From an uncultured Arenimonas sp. (GTDB taxonomy: Bacteria; Pseudomonadota; Gammaproteobacteria; Xanthomonadales; Xanthomonadaceae), in contig CAMLKR010000048.1 of assembly GCA_946480565.1 (NCBI GenBank), positions 1 to 14,442 of the forward strand: a stretch of 14,442 nt of DNA. The letters are read 5' to 3'. Shown piece after piece: positions 1 through 6,489 of the stretch. The position numbers and the translations under genes were made by a program. The stretch's first letter is position 1. The number at the start of each line of letters is the position of its first letter. The notes below the pieces were generated by a model. It was not told the DNA's origin. It did not search any database and worked only from the letters and a program-made list of their open reading frames with translations.

Positions 1-803
1 ACAACTGGCGCCGCGACCCGCTGGTGCGCACCTGCTTCGCGCCGCACGCGCCGTACACGGTGAGCGACGCCAGCTTCGAACGCATCCGCATGCTCACCGA
101 CCAGCTCGACCTGCTGGTGCATTGCCACGTGCACGAGACCGCGCACGAGGTGGAGGAGTCGCAGCGCCAGCACGGCATGCGCCAGATCGCCCGGCTCGAC
201 CGCCTGGGCCTGGTCAGCGACCGCCTGATCGCGGTGCACATGACCCAGCTCACCGACGCCGAAATCGCCCTGTGCGCCGAACGCGGCGTGTCCGTGGCGC
301 ACTGCCCGGAATCCAACCTCAAGCTGGCCTCGGGCTTCTGCCCGGTGCACCGGTTGCACCAGGCCGGCGTGAACCTGGCCCTGGGCACCGACGGCTGCGC
401 CAGCAACAACGACCTGGACATGTTCGGCGAGATGCGCACCGCGGCCCTGCTGGCCAAGGGCGTGTCCGGCGACGCGTCCGCGCTCGACGCCGCCAGCGCC
501 CTGCGCATGGCGACGCTGGGCAGCGCCCGGGCGATGGGCCTGGGCGATGTCGCCGGGTCGATCGAACCGGGCAAGCAGGCCGACCTGGTGCTGGTGGACA
601 TGGAGCCGCTGGAAACCCAGCCGATGTTCCATGCCATCTCCCAGCTGGTCTACGCGACCGGCCGCCAGCAGGTTAGCGACGTCTGGGTCGCCGGCGTGCG
701 CAAGCTCGCCGATGGGCGATTCACCGATCTCGACGCCGACGCCATCCGCGCCAAGGCGCGGGCCTGGCGCCAGCGCATCGCCGCCATCCGGACCGGCGCA
801 TGA
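1..803 (+). CDS. mtaD: 5-methylthioadenosine / S-adenosylhomocysteine deaminase, TRZ/ATZ amidohydrolase family (5'-truncated)
   Basis: This is the C-terminal part of an amidohydrolase; the window begins inside the gene and the reading frame starts at base 3. Family members hydrolytically deaminate 5'-methylthioadenosine and S-adenosylhomocysteine in the cytoplasm, linking SAM by-products to purine and methionine salvage. Visible motifs are APHAPYT near base 45, the metal/catalytic stretch [14 protein letters not shown] (about 120-165), the AVHMTQ histidine (about 231-248), [13 protein letters not shown] (about 297-335) and the metal-binding aspartate of [10 protein letters not shown] (about 384-413). 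Roughly 265 codons are present; full-length members are about 440 residues, so the N-terminal third or more lies outside. The stop overlaps the ubiG start as ATGA, pointing to an operon. Pseudomonas carries the same mtaD-ubiG-mupP order. The family is clear; the exact substrate among N-ribosyl heterocycles is less certain. Confidence 0.88.
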   Translation, partial: NWRRDPLVRTCFAPHAPYTVSDASFERIRMLTDQLDLLVHCHVHETAHEVEESQRQHGMRQIARLDRLGLVSDRLIAVHMTQLTDAEIALCAERGVSVAHCPESNLKLASGFCPVHRLHQAGVNLALGTDGCASNNDLDMFGEMRTAALLAKGVSGDASALDAASALRMATLGSARAMGLGDVAGSIEPGKQADLVLVDMEPLETQPMFHAISQLVYATGRQQVSDVWVAGVRKLADGRFTDLDADAIRAKARAWRQRIAAIRTGA

Positions 804-1507
804 GCGCGCCCGCCGCCAACGCCAGCCAGGCCGAGCTCGACAAGTTCGGCGCGCTCGCCAACCGCTGGTGGGACCCGCAGGGTCCGCAGCGCCCGCTGCA
901 CGAGCTCAATCCGGCCCGGCTGGGCTATGTGCGCGACCGCGTCGCGCTGGCGGGCGCCCGCGTGCTCGACGTCGGCTGCGGCGCCGGGCTGCTCAGCGAG
1001 GCGCTGGCGCGCGAAGGCGCCGCCGTCACCGCGCTGGACCTCGCGCCCGAACTCATAGACGTCGCGAAACTCCACCTGCTCGAATCCGGCCTGCAGGTGG
1101 ACTATCGCCTGCAGTCCGTCGAGGCGCTGGCCGCCGAGGCACCGGCCAGCTTCGACGCCATCACCTGCATGGAGATGCTCGAACACGTGCCGGATCCGCT
1201 GGCGGTGGTGCGCGCCTGCGCGACCCTGCTCAAGCCCGGCGGCCGGCTGTTCCTGTCCACGCTCAACCGCACGCCCGCGGCCTTCGCGGTCGCGATCGTC
1301 GGCGCCGAATACGTCGCGCGCCTGCTGCCCAGGGGCACGCACGACTACCGGCAGTTCATCAAACCCTCCGAGCTCGCGGCCTGGCTGCGCGCCGCCGGCC
1401 TGCAGGCCGAGGACGTCAGCGGCCTGGCCTACGACCCGGTCCGCCGCAAGGCCTGGGTCGGCGGGCCGACCGCGGTCAACTACCTGGCCTGCGCGGTGAA
1501 AGCCTGA
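800..1507 (+). CDS. ubiG: Bifunctional ubiquinone O-methyltransferase UbiG
   Basis: A class I SAM-dependent methyltransferase of 235 residues, the normal UbiG length. UbiG carries out both O-methylations of ubiquinone synthesis, on the polyprenyl-hydroxyphenol intermediate and on demethylubiquinone, at the inner face of the cytoplasmic membrane. The N-terminal signature [17 protein letters not shown] (about 13-29) is typical of UbiG. The SAM-binding motif [10 protein letters not shown] is at 55-63, the acidic residue ending strand 2 is D80, and EMLEHVPDP is at about 125-133. A later [10 protein letters not shown] and [13 protein letters not shown] stretch also matches UbiG. The ATG overlaps the mtaD stop by four bases (ATGA) without a clear ribosome-binding site, suggesting translational coupling. 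The stop overlaps the next ATG by one base. Confidence 0.95.
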   Translation: MSAPAANASQAELDKFGALANRWWDPQGPQRPLHELNPARLGYVRDRVALAGARVLDVGCGAGLLSEALAREGAAVTALDLAPELIDVAKLHLLESGLQVDYRLQSVEALAAEAPASFDAITCMEMLEHVPDPLAVVRACATLLKPGGRLFLSTLNRTPAAFAVAIVGAEYVARLLPRGTHDYRQFIKPSELAAWLRAAGLQAEDVSGLAYDPVRRKAWVGGPTAVNYLACAVKA

Positions 1508-2175
1508 TGTCCAAGCCGCTGCGTGCGGTGTTGTTCGACCTGGATGGCACCCTGGTCGACAGCGCCCCGGACCTGTGCAATGCGGTGAACCGCGTGCTGG
1601 CCGATCTGGGCCGGCCGGCGGTGCCGCTGCAGCGCCTGCGCCAGGTGGTGTCCAAGGGTGGCCGCGCGATGCTGTCGGTGGCCTTGCCCGACCTGGCCGA
1701 GGCCGAACGCGAAAAGCTGCTGCCGCCTTTCCTTGCTCGCTACGGCGAAGCGCTGGCGGTGGACAGTGTGGCCTTCGCCGGCGTCGCCGAACTGCTGGCG
1801 GCGATCGAGGCGCGCGGCCTGCGCTGGGGCATCGTCACCAACAAGCCCGAGGGGCTGGCGGTGGGCGTCGTCGAGGGCTTCGGCTGGACCCGGCGCTGCG
1901 CCGTGCTGGTGGGCGGCGACACGCTGCCGCAGCGCAAGCCCGACCCGGCACCGATCCTGCTGGCTTGCCGTCGCCTGGGCATCGGCGCCGATGAAGCCAT
2001 CTACGTCGGCGACGACGAGCGCGACATCGTCGCGGCGCGCGCGGCGGGCATGGTGTCGGTGGCGGCGCTGTGGGGGTACCGCGAGCCGGGCGACGACCCG
2101 ATGGCCTGGCGCGCCGACCACGCCTGCGCCGGCGCCCGCGACCTGCTGGACGTGCCCGGACTGCTGCCGGCGTGA
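1507..2175 (+). CDS. mupP/gph: HAD phosphatase, probable N-acetylmuramic acid 6-phosphate phosphatase MupP (commonly annotated as phosphoglycolate phosphatase Gph)
   Basis: A 222-residue haloacid dehalogenase phosphatase. Motif I is FDLDGTLVD with nucleophile D11 and acid/base D13; motif II is T111 in IVTNKP; motif III is K144 in QRKPDP; motif IV is YVGDDERD with D169, D170 and D173. An insert after motif I forms the small alpha-helical cap. By general annotation it would be Gph, which dephosphorylates 2-phosphoglycolate. The position directly after ubiG, however, matches mupP of Pseudomonas, and remembered MupP features (VVSxGxRAM near 47-55 and a YxxPxDxPxxWxAD stretch near 191-204) are present. 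MupP dephosphorylates MurNAc-6-phosphate in the cell-wall recycling route that feeds AmgK and MurU. The MupP assignment rests on synteny plus these motifs; the HAD fold is certain. It starts one base into the ubiG stop (TGATG). Confidence 0.85.
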   Translation: MSKPLRAVLFDLDGTLVDSAPDLCNAVNRVLADLGRPAVPLQRLRQVVSKGGRAMLSVALPDLAEAEREKLLPPFLARYGEALAVDSVAFAGVAELLAAIEARGLRWGIVTNKPEGLAVGVVEGFGWTRRCAVLVGGDTLPQRKPDPAPILLACRRLGIGADEAIYVGDDERDIVAARAAGMVSVAALWGYREPGDDPMAWRADHACAGARDLLDVPGLLPA

Positions 2176-2933
2176 GTACGCTGCCCGCCGACGCGATCGA
2201 GCACTTCGTCGCCAAGTGGCATCGGCGCGAGCCGGAGATGGCGCTGGCCGAAGTGTTCTGCGCGCCGGAGCGGCGTGCGCATTTCCGCGCCTGGGGTGCC
2301 CTGGTGCACGAACTGCGCGAGGCGGCGTTCGAACTCAGCGATGCCCGCGTGACGGCGGTGAAGAGCCAGTGGTGGGCCGAGGAACTGGTCAACCTGGCCC
2401 AGGGCCGCGGCCGCCATCCGATCAGCGCGGTGCTGACGCGGCCTGGCCTGCCCTGGGCCGCGCTGGCGCGCGCACTGATGGAGCAGGCGCAGTTCGATGC
2501 GCGCCCGGCCGATGCCGGGCAGGCGCTGGTCCAGGTCACCGGGTTCGCGAAGGCGCTGGCTGCGCTGGAGGCCGGCCTGTTCGACGCGGAACCGGCGCCG
2601 GACGCCGTACGCGGCATCGCCGTGCACCTGCTGCTGCAGCGCCTGCCGGCCGGGCTCGGTGCCGAGGACCAGGCCCGCCTGCCGCTGAACCTGCTGGCCC
2701 GGCATGGCCTGACGGCCGCGCAGGTGGCGGCGGGGCAGGGCGACGTGCTGCTGCGGGACTGGGCGCAGGAACTCGGGATGGCGCTTCCCGAGCCGCAAGG
2801 CCCGCTGTTCCGCCGGCTGCGCACGCGCTTCGACCAGGTCAGGCTGCGGCGCCTGGCCGCGGGCAAGGGCTTCGTGCCACCGGCCGCTGCGGCGAGCGTA
2901 TGGCGCGCCTGGCGCATCGCACGCGGCCGCTGA
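2172..2933 (+). CDS. Squalene/phytoene synthase-like protein lacking the catalytic Asp-rich motifs
   Basis: A 253-residue protein read from GTG at 2172, whose start overlaps the mupP stop (GTGA). The frame extends upstream of this point but only inside mupP, so the GTG is the sensible start. It is helical and resembles a trans-isoprenyl diphosphate synthase (squalene/phytoene synthase) fold: QWWAEELVNLAQGRGRHP (near 66-83) looks like the helix after the first aspartate-rich motif, and VHLLLQRL followed by LPLNLLARHGL (near 152-181) resembles the region around the second. The two DxxxD magnesium-binding motifs expected of an active synthase are not seen. A non-catalytic or diverged role is therefore more likely than carotenoid or hopanoid synthesis. 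It sits last in the mtaD-ubiG-mupP operon, with no visible terminator before folE2. The family call is moderate; the function is unknown. Confidence 0.7.
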   Translation: MSTLPADAIEHFVAKWHRREPEMALAEVFCAPERRAHFRAWGALVHELREAAFELSDARVTAVKSQWWAEELVNLAQGRGRHPISAVLTRPGLPWAALARALMEQAQFDARPADAGQALVQVTGFAKALAALEAGLFDAEPAPDAVRGIAVHLLLQRLPAGLGAEDQARLPLNLLARHGLTAAQVAAGQGDVLLRDWAQELGMALPEPQGPLFRRLRTRFDQVRLRRLAAGKGFVPPAAAASVWRAWRIARGR

Positions 2934-3020
2934 GACGCATCGTTCCGCGGTATTCCGTGCCCGATCCCAGAACTTGACGTAGCCTGCACCTGCCCCCAAC
3001 TAGCTTGCCGTGACCGCAAA

Positions 3021-3026
3021 CAGGAG
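3021..3026 (+). promoter_or_regulatory. Ribosome-binding site that sets the folE2 start
   Basis: CAGGAG lies seven bases before GTG 3034. The alternative in-frame GTG at 3010 has no Shine-Dalgarno-like sequence ahead of it, so 3034 is preferred as the start. Confidence 0.6.
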
Positions 3027-3033
3027 CGCCGCC

Positions 3034-4008
3034 GTGGCCCCCAGCAATCTTGAGAACACCGCCCGCGTGATGCCCGACATCGCGGCCGACGCCCGTCCGG
3101 CCCTGGCCGGCGTGCTCGACTGGGTCGGCATGGGCGAGATCGAGATGCCGGTGACGCTGCAGGCCGAGGATGGCCGGACCCTCAGCAGCGGCGCCCGGGT
3201 CAACGCCTTCGTCAACCTCAAGCGCGGCGACGTGCGCGGCATCCACATGTCGCGCCTGTACCTGCACGTGGACAAGGCCCTGTCGAACGAGCCGGTGACG
3301 CCGGCCAGCGTGCGCCGGCTGCTGAAGGATTTCCTGGAATCGCACGCCGAACTGTCCGATCGCGCCACGATCAGCATCCGCTTCGAACACCTGGTGCGGC
3401 GTCCGGCCCTGGCCAGCGACAACAGCGGCTGGAAGAGCTACCCGGTGAGCATCACCGGCGTGATGGACCGCGGCCACTTCGCGCTCGAACTGGGCCTCGA
3501 AGCCGCGTATTCGAGCACCTGCCCATGCTCGGCGGCGCTGGCGCGCCAGCTGATCCAGGAACAGTTCGAAGCCGACTTCGCCGCCGGCCGGCCGGTCGAC
3601 CGCGAGGCCGTGCTGGCCTGGCTGGGCACCGAGCAGGGCATCCGCGCCACGCCGCACAGCCAGCGCAGCAGCGCCGAGGTCAAGCTGCGCCTGGTGCCTT
3701 CGTTCCAGAGCTTCCCGATCGTCGAGATCATCGACCGCATCGAGGGCGCGCTGAAGACGCCGGTGCAGACCGCAGTCAAGCGCGTCGACGAGCAGGCCTT
3801 CGCCCTGCTCAACGGCCAGAACCTGATGTTCTGCGAGGACGCAGCGCGCCGCATCCAGGACGCGCTGGAGCAGGACGAGCGCATCAGCGACTTCTGGCTG
3901 CGCGCCACCCATCGCGAAAGCCTGCATCCGCACGACGCGGTCGCGGTGGCCACCAAGGGCGTGCCGGGCGGCTACACGGCGCTGCCGGACGGGCTCGCCG
4001 CGCGCTGA
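3034..4008 (+). CDS. folE2: GTP cyclohydrolase FolE2 (type IB)
   Basis: It converts GTP to 7,8-dihydroneopterin triphosphate, the first step of tetrahydrofolate synthesis, in the cytoplasm. It belongs to the COG1469/FolE2 family, unrelated in sequence to the zinc enzyme FolE. Family motifs are MPDIAAD and LDWVGMGEIEMPV near the N-terminus, the active-site cysteine in YSSTCPCSAAL (about 3510-3542), TPHSQRSSAEVKL (about 3651-3689) with the metal-site histidine, SFPIVEIIDRIE, and CEDAARRIQ near the C-terminus. The product is 324 residues from GTG 3034, or 332 if GTG 3010 is used. A TTGACG at 2974-2979 could be a -35 element, but no convincing -10 follows it, so the promoter is unresolved. The gene ends tail-to-tail with the M23 gene with zero spacer. 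FolE2 works with several metals and is often a zinc-sparing replacement for FolE. Confidence 0.93.
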   Translation: MAPSNLENTARVMPDIAADARPALAGVLDWVGMGEIEMPVTLQAEDGRTLSSGARVNAFVNLKRGDVRGIHMSRLYLHVDKALSNEPVTPASVRRLLKDFLESHAELSDRATISIRFEHLVRRPALASDNSGWKSYPVSITGVMDRGHFALELGLEAAYSSTCPCSAALARQLIQEQFEADFAAGRPVDREAVLAWLGTEQGIRATPHSQRSSAEVKLRLVPSFQSFPIVEIIDRIEGALKTPVQTAVKRVDEQAFALLNGQNLMFCEDAARRIQDALEQDERISDFWLRATHRESLHPHDAVAVATKGVPGGYTALPDGLAAR

Positions 4009-4015
4009 TCAGCGC
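4002..4015. repeat. 14-base perfect palindrome holding two convergent stop codons
   Basis: GCGCTGATCAGCGC is fully self-complementary. Its central TGATCA supplies the TGA of folE2 (4006-4008) on the plus strand and the TGA of the M23 gene (4009-4011) on the minus strand. Both proteins therefore end in Arg(CGC)-stop. No T-run follows on either side, so it is not a standard intrinsic terminator. Confidence 0.8.
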
Positions 4016-4824
4016 TCCAGCACCAGCAGCGGATCGATCCGCACGTCGAACCAGTTCATGCCCCAGTGCAGGTGCGGCCCGGTCGCACGCCCGGTCGCGC
4101 CGACGGCGGCCACCACCTGGCCCTGTTCCACCCGGTCGCCGACCCGCACGTCGATGCGCGAGAGGTGCAGGAAGTTCGAGCTGATGCCGTGGCCGTGGTC
4201 GATGATCAGGGTGCCGCCGGTGATGTAGTAGTCGGCCGCGGCCAGGGTCACCACGCCGGCCGCGGGCGCCTGCACCGGCGTGCCCGCGGGCGCGGCGATG
4301 TCCATGCCCGAATGCGGGCTGCCGGGTTTGCCGTTGTAGATGCGCTGGTTGCCGAAGCGTCCGCTCACCCGGCCCGCCACGGGCCAGACGAAGGGGCGCG
4401 CGAAGTCGGCGCGGGCGTCGTCGCGCATGCGGGCGGCCCCTACCTCGGCCGCCTCCCGCGCGATGCGCGCGGCCACCTCCGGCGGCGGATCGACGGTCCG
4501 GGGCGGCACCCCGCGCACGTGTTCCACCGGCCAGTCCCGCGGCGTGACGGCGATCCGGACCTGCTCGCGGCTGCCGTCCGGGCGCACCACCTCGACCGGC
4601 AGCGGCTCGCTCGCGTCGCGGCCGACGCCGAACACCACGCTGCCATAGCCGGTCACGCGCAGCTCGCGACCGCCGTGGCGCACCCGGCTGCCGGGCGGCA
4701 CCTTGCCGACCACCATCGCGCCCTGGGGCACGCTGGCGGGAAAAACGATGCGGGCGGGATCGGCCGGGGCGGCGGCACCCGTCGCGGCCGCCGCCGACAG
4801 CAGCGCGGCCAGCAGCAGGCTCAT
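4009..4824 (-). CDS. Secreted M23 (LytM/lysostaphin-type) peptidoglycan endopeptidase
   Basis: A 271-residue zinc metallopeptidase predicted to cut peptide cross-links of peptidoglycan in the periplasm. An N-terminal signal peptide is seen ([20 protein letters not shown], likely cut around residues 17-21), followed by a beta-rich N-terminal region and a linker to about 140. The M23 domain covers about 144-268: H171 and D175 in HSGMD, H210/H212 in IDHGHG, H220 in FLHLS, and H251/H253 in GPHLHWGMNW, so all expected zinc and catalytic residues are present. The frame extends upstream to 4956 but only within pyrC; the ATG at 4824 overlaps the pyrC stop as ATGA and starts exactly at the signal peptide. 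It is the last gene of the yidD-pyrC-M23 operon and ends against folE2. Confidence 0.92.
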   Translation of the reverse strand: MSLLLAALLSAAAATGAAAPADPARIVFPASVPQGAMVVGKVPPGSRVRHGGRELRVTGYGSVVFGVGRDASEPLPVEVVRPDGSREQVRIAVTPRDWPVEHVRGVPPRTVDPPPEVAARIAREAAEVGAARMRDDARADFARPFVWPVAGRVSGRFGNQRIYNGKPGSPHSGMDIAAPAGTPVQAPAAGVVTLAAADYYITGGTLIIDHGHGISSNFLHLSRIDVRVGDRVEQGQVVAAVGATGRATGPHLHWGMNWFDVRIDPLLVLER

Positions 4825-6155
4825 CGCGCGAAGGCCAGGCGCCGGCCCTGCGGGGCGCCGACCAGCGTGCGGCCATCCCAGGCCAGCTGGCCGTTGACGT
4901 AGGTCGCCGCGACCCGCGAGCGGAAGGTCTCCCCCTCGAACGGCGACCAGCCGCACTTCGACAGCACGTCCTCGCGGCGCACGGTGAAGGGCGCGTCCGG
5001 ATCCACCAGCACGAAGTCGGCGAAATAGCCCTCCCGCAGGAAGCCGCGTTCGGTGATTCCGAAACGCAGCGCCGGCGCATGCGCGATCTTCTTCACCAGG
5101 TGCGGCAGGCTGAAGTGGCCGTCATGGACCTTTTGCAGGGCGCAGCTGAGGAAATCCTGCACCAGCGGCAGGCCCGACGGCGCAGAGATGTACGGCTGCT
5201 GCTTCTCCGCCAGGGTGTGCGGGGCGTGGTCGGTTGCCAGCACGTCGATCCGGTCCTCGGCGACGGCGCGGATGATCGCCGCGCGGTCGCTGGTTTCCTT
5301 GATCGCCGGGTTGCACTTGATGAAGTTGCCGCGCGTGGCGTAATCCGGCCGCGCGAAGTGCAGGAAATGCACGCAGGTCTCGGCGGTGATCCGCTTGCCC
5401 TCGACCGGGCCGGGTTCGAACAGCATCAGCTCCTCGGCGGTGCTGATGTGCAGCACGTGCAGGGCGGTGCCGTGCCTCTTGGCCAGCTCGATCGCCAGCC
5501 GGGTGGACTTGATGCAGGCTTCGCGCGAGCGGATGACGCCGTGCAGGTCCGCCGGGATGTCGTCGCCGTATCTGGCCTTCGCCTTGGCCATCTCGGCGTC
5601 GATCATCGGCGTGTCCTCGCAGTGCGTGATGATCGGCACGCGGCACTCGCGGAACATGGCGTCCAGGATGGCCGGGTCGTCCACCAGCATGTTGCCGGTG
5701 GACGCGCCCATGAAGATCTTCAGGCCCGGCGTGGTGGCCGGGTCGATGCGCTTGACGTTCTCCAGGTTGTCGTTCGACGCGCCGAAGTAGAAGCCGAAGT
5801 TGGCGCGCGAACGGCCCGCGGCGCGCCGGTACTTGTCCTCCAGGGCGTCGTTGTCCAGCGTCGGCGGCTTGGTGTTGGGCATTTCCAGGTAGCTGGTGAC
5901 GCCGCCGGCCACCGCTGCCGCCGGTTCGGTGTCCAGGTCGCCCTTGTGCTCCAGGCCCGGCTCGCGGAAATGCACCTGGCCGTCGATGACGCCGGGTAGC
6001 AGCCACTGGCCGCGGGCGTCGCGCACGGGTTCGCCCTCGCGCGCGGACAGGTCGGCGCCGATCTGCTCGATGCGGTCGCCGCGCACGCGCAGGTCGCCCT
6101 CGAACTCACGGCCTTCGTTGACGATGCGGGCGTTCTTGATCAGCAGGGAAGTCAT
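4821..6155 (-). CDS. pyrC: Dihydroorotase (amidohydrolase; Gln in place of the first metal-ligand His)
   Basis: It catalyses the reversible ring closure of N-carbamoyl-L-aspartate to dihydroorotate, the third step of pyrimidine synthesis, in the cytoplasm. The 444-residue length fits the long 'multifunctional-complex type' dihydroorotases, not the ~345-residue E. coli PyrC. Visible residues are H62 and R64 in [15 protein letters not shown] near 92-99, K146 in [11 protein letters not shown] (probably the carboxylated bridging lysine), H178 in ITHCED, H236 in VLHIST, and D309 in ATDHAPHT. The usual D-x-H-x-H metal motif reads DGQVH, so position 60 is Gln. The ATG is preceded by AAGAGG five bases upstream and overlaps the yidD stop (ATGA). 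Allantoinase or hydantoinase are the alternatives, but HFREPG and TDHAPHT favour dihydroorotase. Confidence 0.9.
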   Translation of the reverse strand: MTSLLIKNARIVNEGREFEGDLRVRGDRIEQIGADLSAREGEPVRDARGQWLLPGVIDGQVHFREPGLEHKGDLDTEPAAAVAGGVTSYLEMPNTKPPTLDNDALEDKYRRAAGRSRANFGFYFGASNDNLENVKRIDPATTPGLKIFMGASTGNMLVDDPAILDAMFRECRVPIITHCEDTPMIDAEMAKAKARYGDDIPADLHGVIRSREACIKSTRLAIELAKRHGTALHVLHISTAEELMLFEPGPVEGKRITAETCVHFLHFARPDYATRGNFIKCNPAIKETSDRAAIIRAVAEDRIDVLATDHAPHTLAEKQQPYISAPSGLPLVQDFLSCALQKVHDGHFSLPHLVKKIAHAPALRFGITERGFLREGYFADFVLVDPDAPFTVRREDVLSKCGWSPFEGETFRSRVAATYVNGQLAWDGRTLVGAPQGRRLAFAR

Positions 6156-6388
6156 GGCGTCCTCTTGTCGGGCCAGGTGTCGGGGACCGGATCCAGGCCG
6201 CCGGGGTGGAAAGGATGGCAGCGGCCGATGCGTTTCGCGCCCAGCCAGCTGCCGCGGACCACGCCGAAACGCTCGATCGCCTCCATGGTGTAGACCGAAC
6301 AGCTGGGATGGAAACGGCAGCGCTGGCCCAGCAGGGGGCTGATGAGCAGTTTGTAGCCACGCAGCAGCAGGATGGCGGGTTTTTTCAC
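6152..6388 (-). CDS. yidD: Membrane protein insertion efficiency factor YidD
   Basis: A 78-residue protein with the full YidD signature: [20 protein letters not shown] at about 10-29, [15 protein letters not shown] at 28-42, and a C-terminal [17 protein letters not shown]. It includes the conserved cysteines of CRF, SCS and RCHPF. YidD associates with the inner membrane through an N-terminal amphipathic helix and helps YidC insert membrane proteins. Translation starts at GTG 6388 (residues VKKPAILLL, first read as Met), without a good ribosome-binding site. It is usually found next to rnpA and rpmH near oriC; here it instead leads an operon with pyrC, with a four-base overlap. A minus-strand promoter candidate lies at 6441-6468. 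Confidence 0.93.
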   Translation of the reverse strand: MKKPAILLLRGYKLLISPLLGQRCRFHPSCSVYTMEAIERFGVVRGSWLGAKRIGRCHPFHPGGLDPVPDTWPDKRTP

Positions 6389-6419
6389 TGATTGCGCCGG
6401 ACTGGCGTGAGGACTAAGG

Positions 6420-6448
6420 TTGCCGCTGGTGAAGGACTAGGCTATAAC
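6420..6448 (+). promoter_or_regulatory. Sigma-70-type promoter of dksA
   Basis: TTGCCG (6420-6425), a 17-base spacer and TATAAC (6443-6448) form a good sigma-70-like promoter, strong for such GC-rich DNA. The leader before GTG 6490 would be about 35 bases and contains GAGAGGA (6474-6480) as ribosome-binding site nine bases ahead of the start. Confidence 0.7.
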
Positions 6449-6468
6449 ACGCCGCCTTCGAGCCTCAA
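6441..6468 (-). promoter_or_regulatory. Candidate promoter for yidD-pyrC-M23
   Basis: Read on the minus strand, TTGAGG (6468-6463), a 16-base spacer and TATAGC (6446-6441) match sigma-70 -35 and -10 elements at four of six positions each. The -10 overlaps the dksA -10 on the other strand. Confidence 0.4.
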
Positions 6469-6489
6469 GGAAAGAGAGGAATTGCCCTA

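Noticed and set aside
547..2175. Long plus-strand frame (542 codons) opening upstream of mupP
   Set aside because: Its first part is an Arg/Pro-rich shadow of mtaD and ubiG; only the part from 1507 is a recognisable protein.
2974..3006. TTGACG as a folE2 promoter
   Set aside because: A good -35 match, but no -10 with acceptable spacing; CAACTA at 17 bases matches poorly and TAGCTT needs a 21-base spacer.
3010..3033. GTG 3010 as the folE2 start
   Set aside because: No ribosome-binding site precedes it, while CAGGAG sits seven bases before GTG 3034; eight extra residues add no known motif.
4824..4956. Extension of the M23 peptidase upstream to 4956
   Set aside because: The added residues are a shadow of the pyrC C-terminus, and the signal peptide begins at ATG 4824, which overlaps the pyrC stop.
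6436..6448. Zur-box-like sequence at the dksA/yidD promoter
   Set aside because: Only one half-site (TATAAC) is present; the mirror half ahead of it reads ACTAGG and does not match the expected GTTATA.
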